A stretch of DNA of 64,000 bases from Streptomyces olivaceus (GCF_000721235.1 NZ_JOFH01000005.1:124001-188000); one strand, 5' to 3'; positions 1-8,714 are shown, counted from the first letter of the stretch. Translations and numbers: made by a program. Notes: generated from the letters alone by a model not told the origin.

Positions 1-77
1 GTATCCGTCAACGATCCGCGTCCTCCCGCGTCCGCCCGGGTCCTCCCTCGATCCGTGTCCGTCCTCGATCCGTGTCC

Positions 78-359
78 TCAACGCTCCGCGTTGTCGATGG
101 CGTGCCTGGGCCGCGGTCCTGAGCGGCGGGGTGCCGGTGGAGTGCGCGGTCCCGCCGCTTCCTCCACGGCCCGTTCCAGCTCCTGGCGCGAGGTGCCGGT
201 CTCCTCCGCGTACTCGGCGATGCCCCGGGCCAGGGCGGCGGTGGCGTCGGACCAGACCGCCAGGGCGACGGTGGCGTTCTCTCCGGAGTTGCTGCGGTAG
301 CGGTTGTCCGCGGCGTCGACGGCGCGTCTGAGTTCGATGAGACGTCTCGGGATGTCCAT
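78..359 (-). CDS. Small hypothetical protein (93 aa)
   Basis: Function not recognised. The start is placed at the ATG beginning MDIPRRLIELRRAVD. The product has a helical N-terminal part rich in Arg, Asp and Glu (with RYRSNSGENATVALAVWSDA around residues 20-40) and ends in a Pro/Arg-rich low-complexity tail. No signal peptide or membrane segment is visible. A longer in-frame extension exists upstream but is Arg/Pro-rich and looks non-coding. No Shine-Dalgarno precedes the ATG; a TAGGCT -10-like hexamer lies 8 nt upstream, so the mRNA may be leaderless. A 17-bp direct repeat lies around its 3' end (positions 46-79). It is transcribed in the same direction as the upstream LacI gene, about 170 bp away. 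Confidence 0.55.
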   Translation of the reverse strand: MDIPRRLIELRRAVDAADNRYRSNSGENATVALAVWSDATAALARGIAEYAEETGTSRQELERAVEEAAGPRTPPAPRRSGPRPRHAIDNAER

Positions 360-532
360 GGATAAAAAGCCTAGGGATGCAAGGCGGCGCGCCACACAGT
401 CTCGTGGAGCGGTAATGGCCCAGGTGGGGGCACGTGTCCTTGCCCTCACCGGTGCCCGTACCGCCCCGTGTTGATCACCGGATCGCGGGGTAGAACCACC
501 TGTCGGTCTGTCGCGCCGAGCCGGGTCCGGCG

Positions 533-1576
533 TCAGGGGCGCACCGCGCGGCGCGCGCCCAGCGTGGACTCCCGCTCCTCCAGCCAGTGCGGTGCCACGT
601 GCACCTCGAACGGGAGGGGCGTCCGCGACCTGATCCGGGCCGCCAGGCACTTCACGGCCAGGGAGGCGATCGCGGCCTTGTCGGGGACGACGGTCGTGAG
701 GGAGGGCGTGCTGTACAGGGCCTCCTGCGAGCCGTCGATGCCGGCCACGGCGACGTCGCCCGGGACGGCGAGCCCCGCCTCGTGCAGGGCGCGTTGGGCG
801 CCGACGGCCAGCAGGTCGCTGAAGCAGAACACCGCGTCGGGCCGTTCGCCGGCGGGCAGGGAGGCGAGTGCGCGCATCGCGAGCAGTCCGTTGCGGCGGT
901 CGAACTCCTCCACCCGGGGCGCGAGTCCGGGGTCGAAGGGCAGCCCCGCGGCGTGCAGGGCCTGCTGGTGGCCCTCCAGTCGCTGGCGGCTGGTCGCCGA
1001 ACCCTGGTGGTCCACGCCGATCGCCGCGATCCGGGTACGGCCCAGGCCGATGAGGTGCGAGGTGATGTCACGGGCGGCGGCGACGTTGTCGATGAGCACG
1101 TGGTCGGCGACGACCCGGTCGCGGCCGTAGCTGCGCTCGCCGAGCAGGACCAGGGGGAAGTCGTCCGTGACGCCGGCCAGTTCGTCGGGGGTGGCGCGCA
1201 GCGGGGAGAGGATCACCCCGTCGAGGAGCGAGGCCCCCACCCCGCCCGCCAGGCGCAGTTCCTCGGCGGCGTCGCCCAGTGACTCCTCGATCAGGACGGT
1301 GAGGCCGAGCGAGGTGGCCTCCGCGCGTACGTGGTGGGCGAGTTCGGCGAAGTACGGGGTGGCCAGGTCGGGGACCACCAGGGCGACGAGCCCGCTGCGG
1401 CCCGTGCGGAGCCTGCGGGCCGAGGGGTTCGGCCGGTAGCCGAGTTCGTCGACCGCCCGTGCCACCCGGGACCGGGTGGCCTCGGACACCCGCGGGATCC
1501 CGCGTACAACGTTGGACACGGTTTTGATCGATACCCCGGCGCGCTCCGCCACGTCCTTGAGTGTCACCGCGGCCAC
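533..1576 (-). CDS. LacI-family transcriptional regulator
   Basis: The 347-aa product is of normal LacI/GalR length. It has an N-terminal helix-turn-helix (VTLKDVAERAGVSIKTVSNV, residues 4-23), the hinge segment with NPSARRLRTGRSG, and a periplasmic-binding-protein-like effector domain (LVALVVPDLATPYFAELA onwards; the VAGIDG and EALYSTPSLTTV segments near the C-terminus are typical). The GTG start at 1576 was chosen because GAGGGGG lies 8 nt upstream and because it leaves the standard few residues before the HTH. It is divergent from the sugar operon starting at 1836 and probably represses it. Candidate palindromes lie between the two genes and one lies inside its own 5' coding region. The inducer is unknown. 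Confidence 0.93.
   Translation of the reverse strand: MAAVTLKDVAERAGVSIKTVSNVVRGIPRVSEATRSRVARAVDELGYRPNPSARRLRTGRSGLVALVVPDLATPYFAELAHHVRAEATSLGLTVLIEESLGDAAEELRLAGGVGASLLDGVILSPLRATPDELAGVTDDFPLVLLGERSYGRDRVVADHVLIDNVAAARDITSHLIGLGRTRIAAIGVDHQGSATSRQRLEGHQQALHAAGLPFDPGLAPRVEEFDRRNGLLAMRALASLPAGERPDAVFCFSDLLAVGAQRALHEAGLAVPGDVAVAGIDGSQEALYSTPSLTTVVPDKAAIASLAVKCLAARIRSRTPLPFEVHVAPHWLEERESTLGARRAVRP
1505..1516. promoter_or_regulatory. Candidate auxiliary operator inside lacI-type gene
   Basis: TACAACGTTGGA here is identical to the 12-mer at 1700-1711 in the intergenic operator, and the match continues as CACG with one base skipped. It lies in the codons for the HTH region. The two copies are 195 bp apart, a spacing compatible with repression loops. 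A chance match is possible because the codons are constrained. Confidence 0.35.
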
Positions 1577-1698
1577 AAGTCCATCCCCCTCACCCAAGTT
1601 TTCGCAGATTATCCCCTCGCGGGCACACCTTGTCAGCACGCCGAAACGGGTGCGGACTCTTTTCCGGACAGAGGGTTGACCTTGCGGACGCACGCCGG

Positions 1699-1712
1699 TT
1701 ACAACGTTGGAA
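1699..1712. promoter_or_regulatory. Candidate LacI-type operator (TTACAACGTTGGAA)
   Basis: This is an imperfect 14-bp palindrome with a perfect CAACGTTG core, sitting between the divergent LacI gene and the oxidoreductase operon. A central CG flanked by AA/TT is the usual LacI-family operator architecture. Regulator assignment is inferred from position only. Confidence 0.55.
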
Positions 1713-1718
1713 CACGAT

Positions 1719-1732
1719 AGCAAGCGGTTGCT
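1719..1732. promoter_or_regulatory. Second LacI-type palindrome (AGCAAGCGGTTGCT)
   Basis: Five-base inverted arms (AGCAA/TTGCT) surround a centre containing CG, matching the general LacI-family operator pattern with AA-N-CG-N-TT. It lies 20 bp from the centre of the preceding palindrome, about two helical turns, so both could be occupied on the same DNA face. Confidence 0.5.
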
Positions 1733-1835
1733 GCCGGGTGGCGGACGCCGCGGACGACGGCGCCGGTCGCCCTGCCTCGTCGCTTCCCCACATGGCCCGC
1801 AGTATCCCGCCCGTCCGGCTCACGAGAGGGTCCGC

Positions 1836-2984
1836 ATGTCATCGCACGTTCCAGCCGCACCACTGCGCACAGTGGTGGTCGGCACGGGGTCCATCGCGCG
1901 CTCCAGTCACCTGCCCGCCCTGCAGAAGCTGGCCGCCGACGGAGAGGTGGAGGTGGTGGCCGCGGTCGATGTGGACGCCGCCGCGGTCCGCGCGTTCGCC
2001 GACGAGTACGGGATCCCGCACGCCTCCACGGACCTCGACGCGTCGCTGGCCGAGGTGCGTCCCGACCTCGTCGTGCTGTGCACACCGCCCGCCGTGCACC
2101 GGGAGCAGTCGGTCGCCGCGCTGCGGGCGGGCGCCCACGTGTGGTGCGAGAAGCCGCCCTGCCCCTCCCTCGCCGACTACGACGCCGTGACGGAGGCCGA
2201 GGGCGCGGGGGAGTCGGGGCCGTACGCCTCCATCGTCTTCCAGCACCGCTTCGGCTCCGGCGCGCGCCACGCCCGTGCGCTGCTGGGCAGCGGCGCGCTG
2301 GGCCGGCCGCTGGTCGCGCACTGCCAGACCACCTGGTACCGCGACAAGGCCTACTACGCCGTGCCGTGGCGGGGCCGTTGGGCCACCGAGGGCGGCGGGC
2401 CCGCGATGGGGCACGGCATCCACCAGACCGACCTCCTGCTCGACCTGATGGGCCCGTGGAGCGAGGTGCGCGGCATGGCGGGCCGGCTCGTGCACGACGT
2501 GGAGACCGAGGACGTCTCCACGGCACTGGTCCGGTTCGAGGGCGGGGCCGTCGCCACCCTCGTCAACAGCGTGCTGAGCCCGGACGAGGTGAGCCGGATC
2601 CGCATCGACTGCGAACTGGCCACCGTCGAGCTGACCCACCTGTACGGCTACCGCAACGCCGACTGGCGCATCACCCCGGCGCCCGGCGTCCCCGAGGAGA
2701 CGGTGGCCGCCTGGCGCGACTTCGGTGCCGACGAGCCCAGTTCGCACCTGGCCCAACTGCGCGTCCTGGTCGACGACATCAGGAGCGGCCGGCGCCACGC
2801 GACCAGCGGCGCGGGCGGCCGGCGGACGCTGGAACTCATCACCGCCGTGTACAAGTCCGCGTTCACCGGCGCCACCGTGAGCGCGGGCGAAGTCGGTCCC
2901 GGCGACCCGTACTACACCGAACTGCACGGCAGGGCTCCCGGCTGGGCGCCGGCCGCCGTCCGCGAGGAAGAGGACCAGGCATGA
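1836..2984 (+). CDS. Gfo/Idh/MocA family oxidoreductase
   Basis: The 382-aa product is a predicted cytoplasmic NAD(P)-dependent dehydrogenase of sugars or sugar derivatives. An N-terminal Rossmann fold is visible (TVVVGTGSIARSSHLPAL, about residues 11-28), followed by the family EKP motif (VWCEKPPCPS, about 105-114, with the conserved Lys). The C-terminal alpha/beta domain contains the GHGIHQTDLLLDLMG segment that usually supplies the substrate-binding His. The ATG at 1836 has GAGAGGG just upstream. It is the first gene of the operon, and its stop overlaps the ATG of the next gene. Pairing with a DUF6807 protein suggests a keto-sugar or glycoside modification pathway; the substrate is unknown. 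Confidence 0.9.
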   Translation: MSSHVPAAPLRTVVVGTGSIARSSHLPALQKLAADGEVEVVAAVDVDAAAVRAFADEYGIPHASTDLDASLAEVRPDLVVLCTPPAVHREQSVAALRAGAHVWCEKPPCPSLADYDAVTEAEGAGESGPYASIVFQHRFGSGARHARALLGSGALGRPLVAHCQTTWYRDKAYYAVPWRGRWATEGGGPAMGHGIHQTDLLLDLMGPWSEVRGMAGRLVHDVETEDVSTALVRFEGGAVATLVNSVLSPDEVSRIRIDCELATVELTHLYGYRNADWRITPAPGVPEETVAAWRDFGADEPSSHLAQLRVLVDDIRSGRRHATSGAGGRRTLELITAVYKSAFTGATVSAGEVGPGDPYYTELHGRAPGWAPAAVREEEDQA

Positions 2985-3940
2985 CGCTCTCACTGACCCA
3001 CGCCCACGGCGACCGCATCACCGTGGCCCACGCGGCGACCGGCACCGAGCTGTTCTCCTACGTCTACCGTCCGGAGGCCGACTGGGAGGCGCCGAAGCCG
3101 TACCTGCACCCCGTTCGCACGCTGTCCGGCGGCCTCGTCACCGACTACCGGCCCAACGACCACCGCTGGCACAAGGGCCTCCAGCTGACCGCCTCCCACC
3201 TCTCCGGCCAGAACCTGTGGGGCGGCAACACCTACGTGCACGGCGAGGGGTACCTCGCGCTGCCCGAGAGGGTCGGCTCCATGGCCCACGTGGCCTTCGA
3301 GGAGGTGAGCGCGGCGGACGACCGCGCGGTCATCGCCGAGCGGCTGACCTGGCACCCGCACGACGGCAGCCTGTGGGCCGAGGAGGACCGCCGCATCGAG
3401 GTCCGCGACGTCGACGACGAGACGGGCAGCTGGACGCTCACCTGGACGTCGTCGGTCACCAACCGGCGCGACGAACCACTGCGGTTCGGCAGCCCGACCA
3501 CCCACGGACGCCCCGCCGCCGGCTACACCGGGCTCTTCTGGCGCGGCCCCCGCGCCTTCCGCGACGGGCGAGTCTTCACGGCGCGGACCCCCGGCCCCGA
3601 GGAGTCCGCCGTGTCCGCCGAGTCCTCGGACGGCGACCCGATGGGCACGCAGGCGCCCTGGCTGGCCTACGTCGGCGAGCACGACGGCCGGGACGGTCAC
3701 GCCACGCTCGTCTTCGAACACGCCCCGTCCAACGACCACTTGGGCGAGAAGGGCACCCACCCCGCGCACTGGTTCGTGCGCAGCGACCCCTTCGCCGCGG
3801 TGGCACCCTCCTGGGCCTTCCACGAGGAACTGGTCCTGCAGCCCGGCGACACCCTCGCCCGCTCCTACCGCGTGACCGTCGCCGACGGCGCCTGGGACCG
3901 GGAGCAGGTCGCCGCCCACCTGGAAGGACTCACGTGGTGA
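2981..3940 (+). CDS. DUF6807 (PmoA-like) family protein
   Basis: The 319-aa protein matches the family annotated as DUF6807 or 'PmoA family', which despite its name is not a methane monooxygenase subunit and is common next to Gfo/Idh/MocA genes. Recognisable segments are FSYVYRPEADWEAPKPYLHP (about 25-44), DYRPNDHRWHKGLQLT, SPTTHGRPAAGYTGLFWRGP and HPAHWFVRSDPF. The many conserved His, Asp and Trp residues suggest an aldose-epimerase-like beta-sandwich binding a carbohydrate. No signal peptide is seen, so it is cytoplasmic. The ATG overlaps the preceding stop (ATGA) and the following gene overlaps its stop, indicating translational coupling. The biochemical role is not established. Confidence 0.85.
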   Translation: MTLSLTHAHGDRITVAHAATGTELFSYVYRPEADWEAPKPYLHPVRTLSGGLVTDYRPNDHRWHKGLQLTASHLSGQNLWGGNTYVHGEGYLALPERVGSMAHVAFEEVSAADDRAVIAERLTWHPHDGSLWAEEDRRIEVRDVDDETGSWTLTWTSSVTNRRDEPLRFGSPTTHGRPAAGYTGLFWRGPRAFRDGRVFTARTPGPEESAVSAESSDGDPMGTQAPWLAYVGEHDGRDGHATLVFEHAPSNDHLGEKGTHPAHWFVRSDPFAAVAPSWAFHEELVLQPGDTLARSYRVTVADGAWDREQVAAHLEGLTW

Positions 3941-4662
3941 GCACGGCGTACGACGGCTTCCCCGGAGCGGTGGGCGTGTCCCGCCTGACCGTCTACGACT
4001 GGCCGACCGTCGAGGGACTGCCCGGGGGCGGCACCCCGCACCTGCACCTGACGTGCACCGAGGGGTACGTCGTCACGGCGGGCCGGGGCGCGGTGCAGAC
4101 CCTCACCACCTCCGGCTTCGAGGAGACACCCCTGGAGCCCGGCACGGTCGCCTGGTTCACGCCCGGCACGATCCACCGCCTGGTCAACGACGGCGGTCTG
4201 GAGATCACCGTCGTGATGCAGAACAGCGGCCTGCCCGAAGCCGGAGACGCGGTACTCACCCTGCCCCAGGACCGCCTCACCGACCCGGACACGTACGCCG
4301 ACGCGGTCCGCATCCCCGCCGACGTCCCCGAGGCCGAGCAGGTGGAGGTGGCGCGCGCCCGCCGCGACCTGGCGACCCGGCGCTTCCTGGAACTGCGCGA
4401 GGCGACCGAGAACGGCGATCCCGAGCCGCTGGCGGCGTTCCAGCGGTCCGCCGCCGAGCTGGTCCGGCCCCGCCTCGACGCGTGGGAGCAGCGCTGGCGC
4501 GACGGCGCCCACGCGGCCGCAGAGACGACCCGCGCCCAGCTCGACGCCCTGCGTGGCAAGGACGACGGACACCTGGCCGAGGCCCGGGTGTCGGCCACCG
4601 GACCGGCGGCCCGCGGCCGCTTCGGCATGTGCGGCCGGCTGGACGTCTATCCGGGGATCTGA
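3937..4662 (+). CDS. Cupin-domain protein
   Basis: This 241-aa cupin is predicted. The N-terminal half contains the double-stranded beta-helix core: PHLHLTCTEGYVVTAGRGAV (about 31-50), LEPGTVAWFTPGTIHRLVND (PG...H..N second cupin motif) and VVMQNSGLPEAGD. The C-terminal half is a helical, charged extension (EQVEVARARRDLATRRFLEL). Of two adjacent GTG codons, the second (3937) was chosen: GGAAGGA lies 8 nt upstream and it forms a GTGA overlap with the preceding stop. A role in binding or isomerising the transported sugar derivative is inferred from the operon only. The first cupin motif has HLH but the downstream Glu is in a CTEG context, so metal binding is plausible but not certain. Confidence 0.8.
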   Translation: MSTAYDGFPGAVGVSRLTVYDWPTVEGLPGGGTPHLHLTCTEGYVVTAGRGAVQTLTTSGFEETPLEPGTVAWFTPGTIHRLVNDGGLEITVVMQNSGLPEAGDAVLTLPQDRLTDPDTYADAVRIPADVPEAEQVEVARARRDLATRRFLELREATENGDPEPLAAFQRSAAELVRPRLDAWEQRWRDGAHAAAETTRAQLDALRGKDDGHLAEARVSATGPAARGRFGMCGRLDVYPGI

Positions 4663-4720
4663 GCACGGGCCGGCCCGTCGAGCACGGACCGGCCCGCTCG
4701 CCCGCCCTCTCCCGAACCCC

Positions 4721-4831
4721 CGTACTTCTGAACGCCGTAGCCCCGGCTCCTGACCTCCGTACTCCTGAACGCCGTAGCCCCGGCTCCTGACCTCCGTACT
4801 CCCGAACGCCGTAGCCCCGGCTCCCACCCCC
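4721..4831. repeat. Three tandem 37-bp repeats
   Basis: Units at 4721-4757, 4758-4794 and 4795-4831 are near-identical head-to-tail copies, each containing GAACGCCGTAGCCCCGGCTC, with a decayed partial unit following. They fill the 270-bp gap between the cupin gene and the binding-protein gene. There are no unique spacers, so this is not a CRISPR array. Confidence 0.9.
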
Positions 4832-4932
4832 GTAGCCCCGCGAATCCGTACCCCCGCGATCCCGAACGCGGGCCGTGCCCGTCCCGCCGGGCCCCTGACC
4901 GCACCCATCCACGCACCCCTGGGAAGGCCCCC

Positions 4933-6273
4933 ATGCCCGAGCCCCGAAGCGGCAGGCGCCGACTCCCGAGCCGACGGGCCGTCCTGGCCGCGGCCGCCGT
5001 CGGCCTCAGTACCGCGCTGACGGCGTCGCTCAGCGCGTGCTCCTCCTCGTCCGGCGACGTGTCCTCCGGACAGGTCACCCTCACCTTCTCCTGGTGGGGC
5101 AACGACGACCGCGCCGACCGCACCAAGAAGGCCGTGGACCTCTTCGAGAAGGAGCATCCCGGCGTCACCGTCCGCACCTCGAACGCGGACTTCGGCTCCT
5201 ACATGCAGAAGCTGGCCACCCAGGCGGCCGGCGGCGGCATCCCGGACGTGGCCCAGCTCGACTACCGCCAGATCTCGCAGTATTCGGGCGGCGGCGCCCT
5301 GCTGCCGCTCGGCGACGCCGTCGAGGACGGCACGATCCGCACCTCGGACATGGACGAGGAGTTCGTGGCCACGGGCGAGTACGAGGGCAAGCTGTACGCG
5401 GTGCCGATGGGCCGCGGCATCACCGGTTACGCCTACGACTCCAAGATCTACCAGCAGGCCGGCATCCCCGCCCCCCGGCCCGACTGGACCTGGGACGAGT
5501 GGGCCGAAGCCAACCGGAAGATCGCCGACCTGGGGCTGAAGTCCCCCGACGGGCGACCGGTGGCGGGCGCCAACGACAACGGCGTCAACGAGGACATCTT
5601 CGAGGACTGGCTGCGCAGCCACGGCAAGAAGCTGTACGCGAGCCAGACCGAACTCGGCTTCACCGAGGACGACCTGACCGAGTTCTGGGAGTTCTGCGAC
5701 AAGCTCCGCGAGGACGGGGCCACCGCCGAGGCCAAGGACACCTCGCAGGCCAACACCACGGAGACCTCCCCCATGGGCCGCGGCCTCTCCGCCGCCGACT
5801 ACACCTGGGACGCGCCGTTCCCCGGCTACACCGCGCTCCTCGGCGACCAGGTCCACTACGCGCCCGTCCCCACGATCGACGGGCGGCAGGGCGCCTACTT
5901 CAAGCCCTCCATGCTCCTGGGCGTCGGCGCGAACACCGAACACCCCAAGGAAGCGACCGAGTTGGTCGACTTCCTCCTCAACGACGAGCGGGCCGGCGAC
6001 GTCCTCGGCTTCACCCGCTCCACCCCGCCCAACCGGAAGATCGCCGCCCGCGTCGCCAAGACCCTGGAAGGCGCCGAGCGGGAGATCTACGAGTACGCGC
6101 TGAAGATGGAGGAGTACGGCCTCGACGCCCCGCCCTCCGCGCCGCCGAAGGGCGACGTCGCCCTCCAGACCGCCTTCAAGCGCGCCTACCACCGTGTCAT
6201 GTACGAACTCGCCTCCCCGCGCGACGCCGCGCGGGAATTCATCGACGAGGCGGAACGGGAGCTGCGGTCATGA
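4933..6273 (+). CDS. ABC transporter sugar-binding lipoprotein
   Basis: The 446-aa family 1 extracellular solute-binding protein carries an export signal with paired arginines (RRRLPSRRAVLAAAAVG) and a lipobox, LSAC, with Cys36 as the lipid-anchored residue; the RR pattern hints at Tat export. Typical features follow: VTLTFSWWGNDDRADRTKKA, an N-terminal domain with GGGIPDVAQLDY, and YAVPMGRGITGYAYD. The ATG has GGGAAGG upstream. It would capture a carbohydrate outside the membrane for the two permeases that follow. The 270-bp repeat-containing gap upstream leaves room for a separate promoter or RNA-processing site. No ATPase gene follows, as is usual for Streptomyces systems energised by MsiK. 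Confidence 0.93.
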   Translation: MPEPRSGRRRLPSRRAVLAAAAVGLSTALTASLSACSSSSGDVSSGQVTLTFSWWGNDDRADRTKKAVDLFEKEHPGVTVRTSNADFGSYMQKLATQAAGGGIPDVAQLDYRQISQYSGGGALLPLGDAVEDGTIRTSDMDEEFVATGEYEGKLYAVPMGRGITGYAYDSKIYQQAGIPAPRPDWTWDEWAEANRKIADLGLKSPDGRPVAGANDNGVNEDIFEDWLRSHGKKLYASQTELGFTEDDLTEFWEFCDKLREDGATAEAKDTSQANTTETSPMGRGLSAADYTWDAPFPGYTALLGDQVHYAPVPTIDGRQGAYFKPSMLLGVGANTEHPKEATELVDFLLNDERAGDVLGFTRSTPPNRKIAARVAKTLEGAEREIYEYALKMEEYGLDAPPSAPPKGDVALQTAFKRAYHRVMYELASPRDAAREFIDEAERELRS

Positions 6274-7232
6274 GCACAGTGTCGACCAGGGCGCCCGCGC
6301 CCGACCGCCCGTCGCCACCGGAGCCGCCGGCCACCCGCCGGCGCCGCCGTGAACAGCAGTGGCCCGCCTACGTGTTCCTCACGCCGTGGATGCTCGGCGC
6401 GGCCGTGCTCACGCTGGTGCCGATGGCCGTGTCGCTGTACCTGTCCTTCACGGACTACAACCTCTTCGACCCGCCGCACTGGGTGGGGCTGCGCAACTAC
6501 ACCGAGATGCTCACCGAGGACCCGCGGTTCTGGCGGTCGGTCGGCACCACGCTCCTCTACGTGGTGATCGCCGTGCCGCTCAAACTGGGCCTCGCGCTCG
6601 GCGCGGCGATGCTGCTGAGGAACCTCGGCCGCGGCCGCGCCTTCTACCGCTCCGCCTTCTACGCGCCCTCGCTGCTCGGGGCGAGCATGTCCATCGCGCT
6701 GGTGTGGCGCGCGCTGTTCAACGACGGCGGCACCGTCTCCGAAGTCCTCGGCTCGATCGGCATCAACACCGGCAGCTGGGTCGGCGACCCGGACCTCGCC
6801 GTGTACGTCGTCGTCCTGCTGACGGTGTGGCAGTTCGGCGCCCCCATGGTCATCTTCCTCGCCGGGCTCCAGCAGATCTCGCCCGAGCTGTACGAGGCGG
6901 CGGCGCTGGACGGCGCGGGCCGCTGGCGGCAGTTCGTCTCCGTCACCGTGCCGATGCTGTCCCCGGTCGTCTTCTTCAACCTCGTCCTGGAGATGATCCA
7001 GTCCTTCCAGGTCTTCACCCCCGCCTTCGCGGTCAGCGGCGGCGAGGGCGGCCCCGCCGACTCGACCATGTTCTACACGCTCTATCTCTACGAACGCGGC
7101 TTCACCGCCTCCCACATGGGCTACGCGGCGGCCATGGCCTGGCTGCTGCTCATCGCCATCGGCGTCATCACCCTGATCCTGTTCAGGACCTCCAGGTCCT
7201 GGGTCTTCTACGCGGACGAGGAGGGACGATGA
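6270..7232 (+). CDS. Sugar ABC permease, MalF/LacF type
   Basis: This 320-aa inner-membrane permease has a Pro/Arg-rich cytoplasmic N-terminus and six predicted transmembrane segments, starting with AYVFLTPWMLGAAVLTLVPM. The EAA loop for ATPase contact is clear (YEAAALDGAGRWRQFVSVTV, about residues 212-231). The ATG overlaps the binding-protein stop (ATGA). It forms the translocation channel with the next gene product. Confidence 0.92.
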   Translation: MSTVSTRAPAPDRPSPPEPPATRRRRREQQWPAYVFLTPWMLGAAVLTLVPMAVSLYLSFTDYNLFDPPHWVGLRNYTEMLTEDPRFWRSVGTTLLYVVIAVPLKLGLALGAAMLLRNLGRGRAFYRSAFYAPSLLGASMSIALVWRALFNDGGTVSEVLGSIGINTGSWVGDPDLAVYVVVLLTVWQFGAPMVIFLAGLQQISPELYEAAALDGAGRWRQFVSVTVPMLSPVVFFNLVLEMIQSFQVFTPAFAVSGGEGGPADSTMFYTLYLYERGFTASHMGYAAAMAWLLLIAIGVITLILFRTSRSWVFYADEEGR

Positions 7233-8065
7233 ACCTCACCACCAGGCGATGGATGCCCCACACGATCGCCGTCGTGGGACTGCTCGTCCTGCTGTACCCC
7301 CTGGCCTGGCTGCTCGGCACGTCGCTCAAGCCGGCCGACGAGGTGGTCACCAGCCTCGACCTGTGGCCCAGCCACCTGGAGTGGTCGAACTACACGACCG
7401 CCCTGGACGGAGTCTCCGGGGTGCCGGTGACCCGGCTGCTGTGGAACTCCCTGCTGATCGCGGGCGGCGCGGTCGTCGGCAACGTGGTCTCCTGCTCCCT
7501 GGCCGCCTACGCCTTCGCCCGGCTGCGCTTCCGGATGCGCAAGGTGATGTTCGCCTTCATGGTCGCCACGCTGATGCTGCCGCACCACGTGGTGCTGATC
7601 CCGCAGTACATCATCTTCAACCGGCTCGGCATGGTGGACACCTACTGGCCGCTGATCCTGCCGAAGTTCCTGGCCACCGAGGCGTTCTTCGTCTTCCTCA
7701 TCGTCCAGTTCATGCGCAACCTGCCGCGCGAACTGGAGGAGTCGGCCCGCATCGACGGCTGCGGCGCCTTCCGCACGTACTGGTCCATCACGCTCCCGCT
7801 GAGCCGTCCGTCGCTGATCACCACGGCGATCTTCACGTTCATCTGGACCTGGAACGACTTCTTCACGCAGTTGATCTACCTGTTCGCCCCGGAGAAGTTC
7901 ACCATCACCCTGGCGCTGCGCAGCTTCGTCGACCAGTCCAGCATCTCCGCCTACGGCCCGATGTTCGCCATGTCGGTGATCTCGGTGCTCCCGATCGTCC
8001 TGTTCTTCTTCGTGTTCCAGCGCTACCTGGTGCAGGGCATGGCCACCTCCGGACTGAAGGGCTGA
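7229..8065 (+). CDS. Sugar ABC permease, MalG type
   Basis: The 278-aa product has about six transmembrane segments, beginning with TIAVVGLLVLLYPLAWLLG. The region SCSLAAYAFARLRFRMRKVM and the EAA-type loop ELEESARIDGCGAFRTYWSI are characteristic of the MalG-like subunit. The start is ATGA-overlapped with the upstream permease stop and has GAGGGAC just before it, so the two subunits are translationally coupled. Confidence 0.92.
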   Translation: MNLTTRRWMPHTIAVVGLLVLLYPLAWLLGTSLKPADEVVTSLDLWPSHLEWSNYTTALDGVSGVPVTRLLWNSLLIAGGAVVGNVVSCSLAAYAFARLRFRMRKVMFAFMVATLMLPHHVVLIPQYIIFNRLGMVDTYWPLILPKFLATEAFFVFLIVQFMRNLPRELEESARIDGCGAFRTYWSITLPLSRPSLITTAIFTFIWTWNDFFTQLIYLFAPEKFTITLALRSFVDQSSISAYGPMFAMSVISVLPIVLFFFVFQRYLVQGMATSGLKG

Positions 8066-8069
8066 CCCC

Positions 8070-8714
8070 ATGACCCAGGCACCCGTCCTTCCGCCGAGCG
8101 ACCGCAGGGAACCCGGGGAGGTCTTCTCCGCCGGCTTCACCCTCTTCGCCGACATGCTCCTCGTGGGCCTGCTCACCGGCGTCGCCTGCCTCCCCGTCGT
8201 CACCGCGCCCGCCGCGTTCGCCGCCGGCTCGGCCACCCTGCGCCGGGCGGCCGAGACCGGCGCTCCCGTCACGGCGCGTGCGTACGCCGGGCACCTGCGC
8301 GCGCGGCTGACCCGGGGCTCACTCGCCGGCGGCCTGGCGGTACCGCTCCTCGTCGCCGTGCTGCTCGTCGACTCCGCGCTGATCCGCAGCCCCCTGCCCG
8401 GCGCCGGCGTCGTGGCCCCCGCGCTGGTGCTGCTGACCGTCGGCGCGGCGGTGGTGGGCCTGCGCGCCACCGCGCTCCCGGCTCCGTACACCCTGTCCCC
8501 GCGCGAGGCCCTCCTGCGCTCCCTCGCCGCCCCGCGCGGCTCACTCCTGCTGGCCGGCGCGGTCGTCCTGGCCGCGCTGCTCGTCTGGTCGATCCCCGTC
8601 CTCATCCCGCTGCTGCCCGGCCCCCTGGTCTTCGCGGCCACCGTCGTGGACCTGCGCTCCCCGGGAACGGAGCGGGTACCGGCGAGCCCCGCGCCGGAGC
8701 CGGACGCGGGGTGA
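8070..8714 (+). CDS. DUF624/YesL-like membrane protein
   Basis: The 214-aa hydrophobic protein has about four to five membrane segments (FSAGFTLFADMLLVGLLTGV, LAGGLAVPLLVAVLLVDSAL, APALVLLTVGAAVVGL, LLAGAVVLAALLVWSIPVLI). The arrangement and the position immediately after a MalG-type permease match the DUF624 (YesL) family found in carbohydrate ABC operons. Its function there is unproven; it may be an accessory transporter subunit. The start lies 4 bp after the preceding stop. Confidence 0.78.
   Translation: MTQAPVLPPSDRREPGEVFSAGFTLFADMLLVGLLTGVACLPVVTAPAAFAAGSATLRRAAETGAPVTARAYAGHLRARLTRGSLAGGLAVPLLVAVLLVDSALIRSPLPGAGVVAPALVLLTVGAAVVGLRATALPAPYTLSPREALLRSLAAPRGSLLLAGAVVLAALLVWSIPVLIPLLPGPLVFAATVVDLRSPGTERVPASPAPEPDAG

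Noticed and set aside
2981..3940. Particulate methane monooxygenase subunit A
   Set aside because: The 'PmoA family' label of DUF6807 is only a name. The protein is soluble, lacks the membrane helices of PmoA and sits in a sugar-type operon.
4721..4831. CRISPR array
   Set aside because: Repeats are directly adjacent with no unique spacers and there are no cas genes.
3865..6192. A 775-codon open frame on the minus strand opposite the cupin and binding-protein genes
   Set aside because: Its composition is Gly/Val/Arg-rich with no family signature, and it mirrors strongly coding frames on the other strand. This is typical of high-GC DNA, where antisense frames lack stops.
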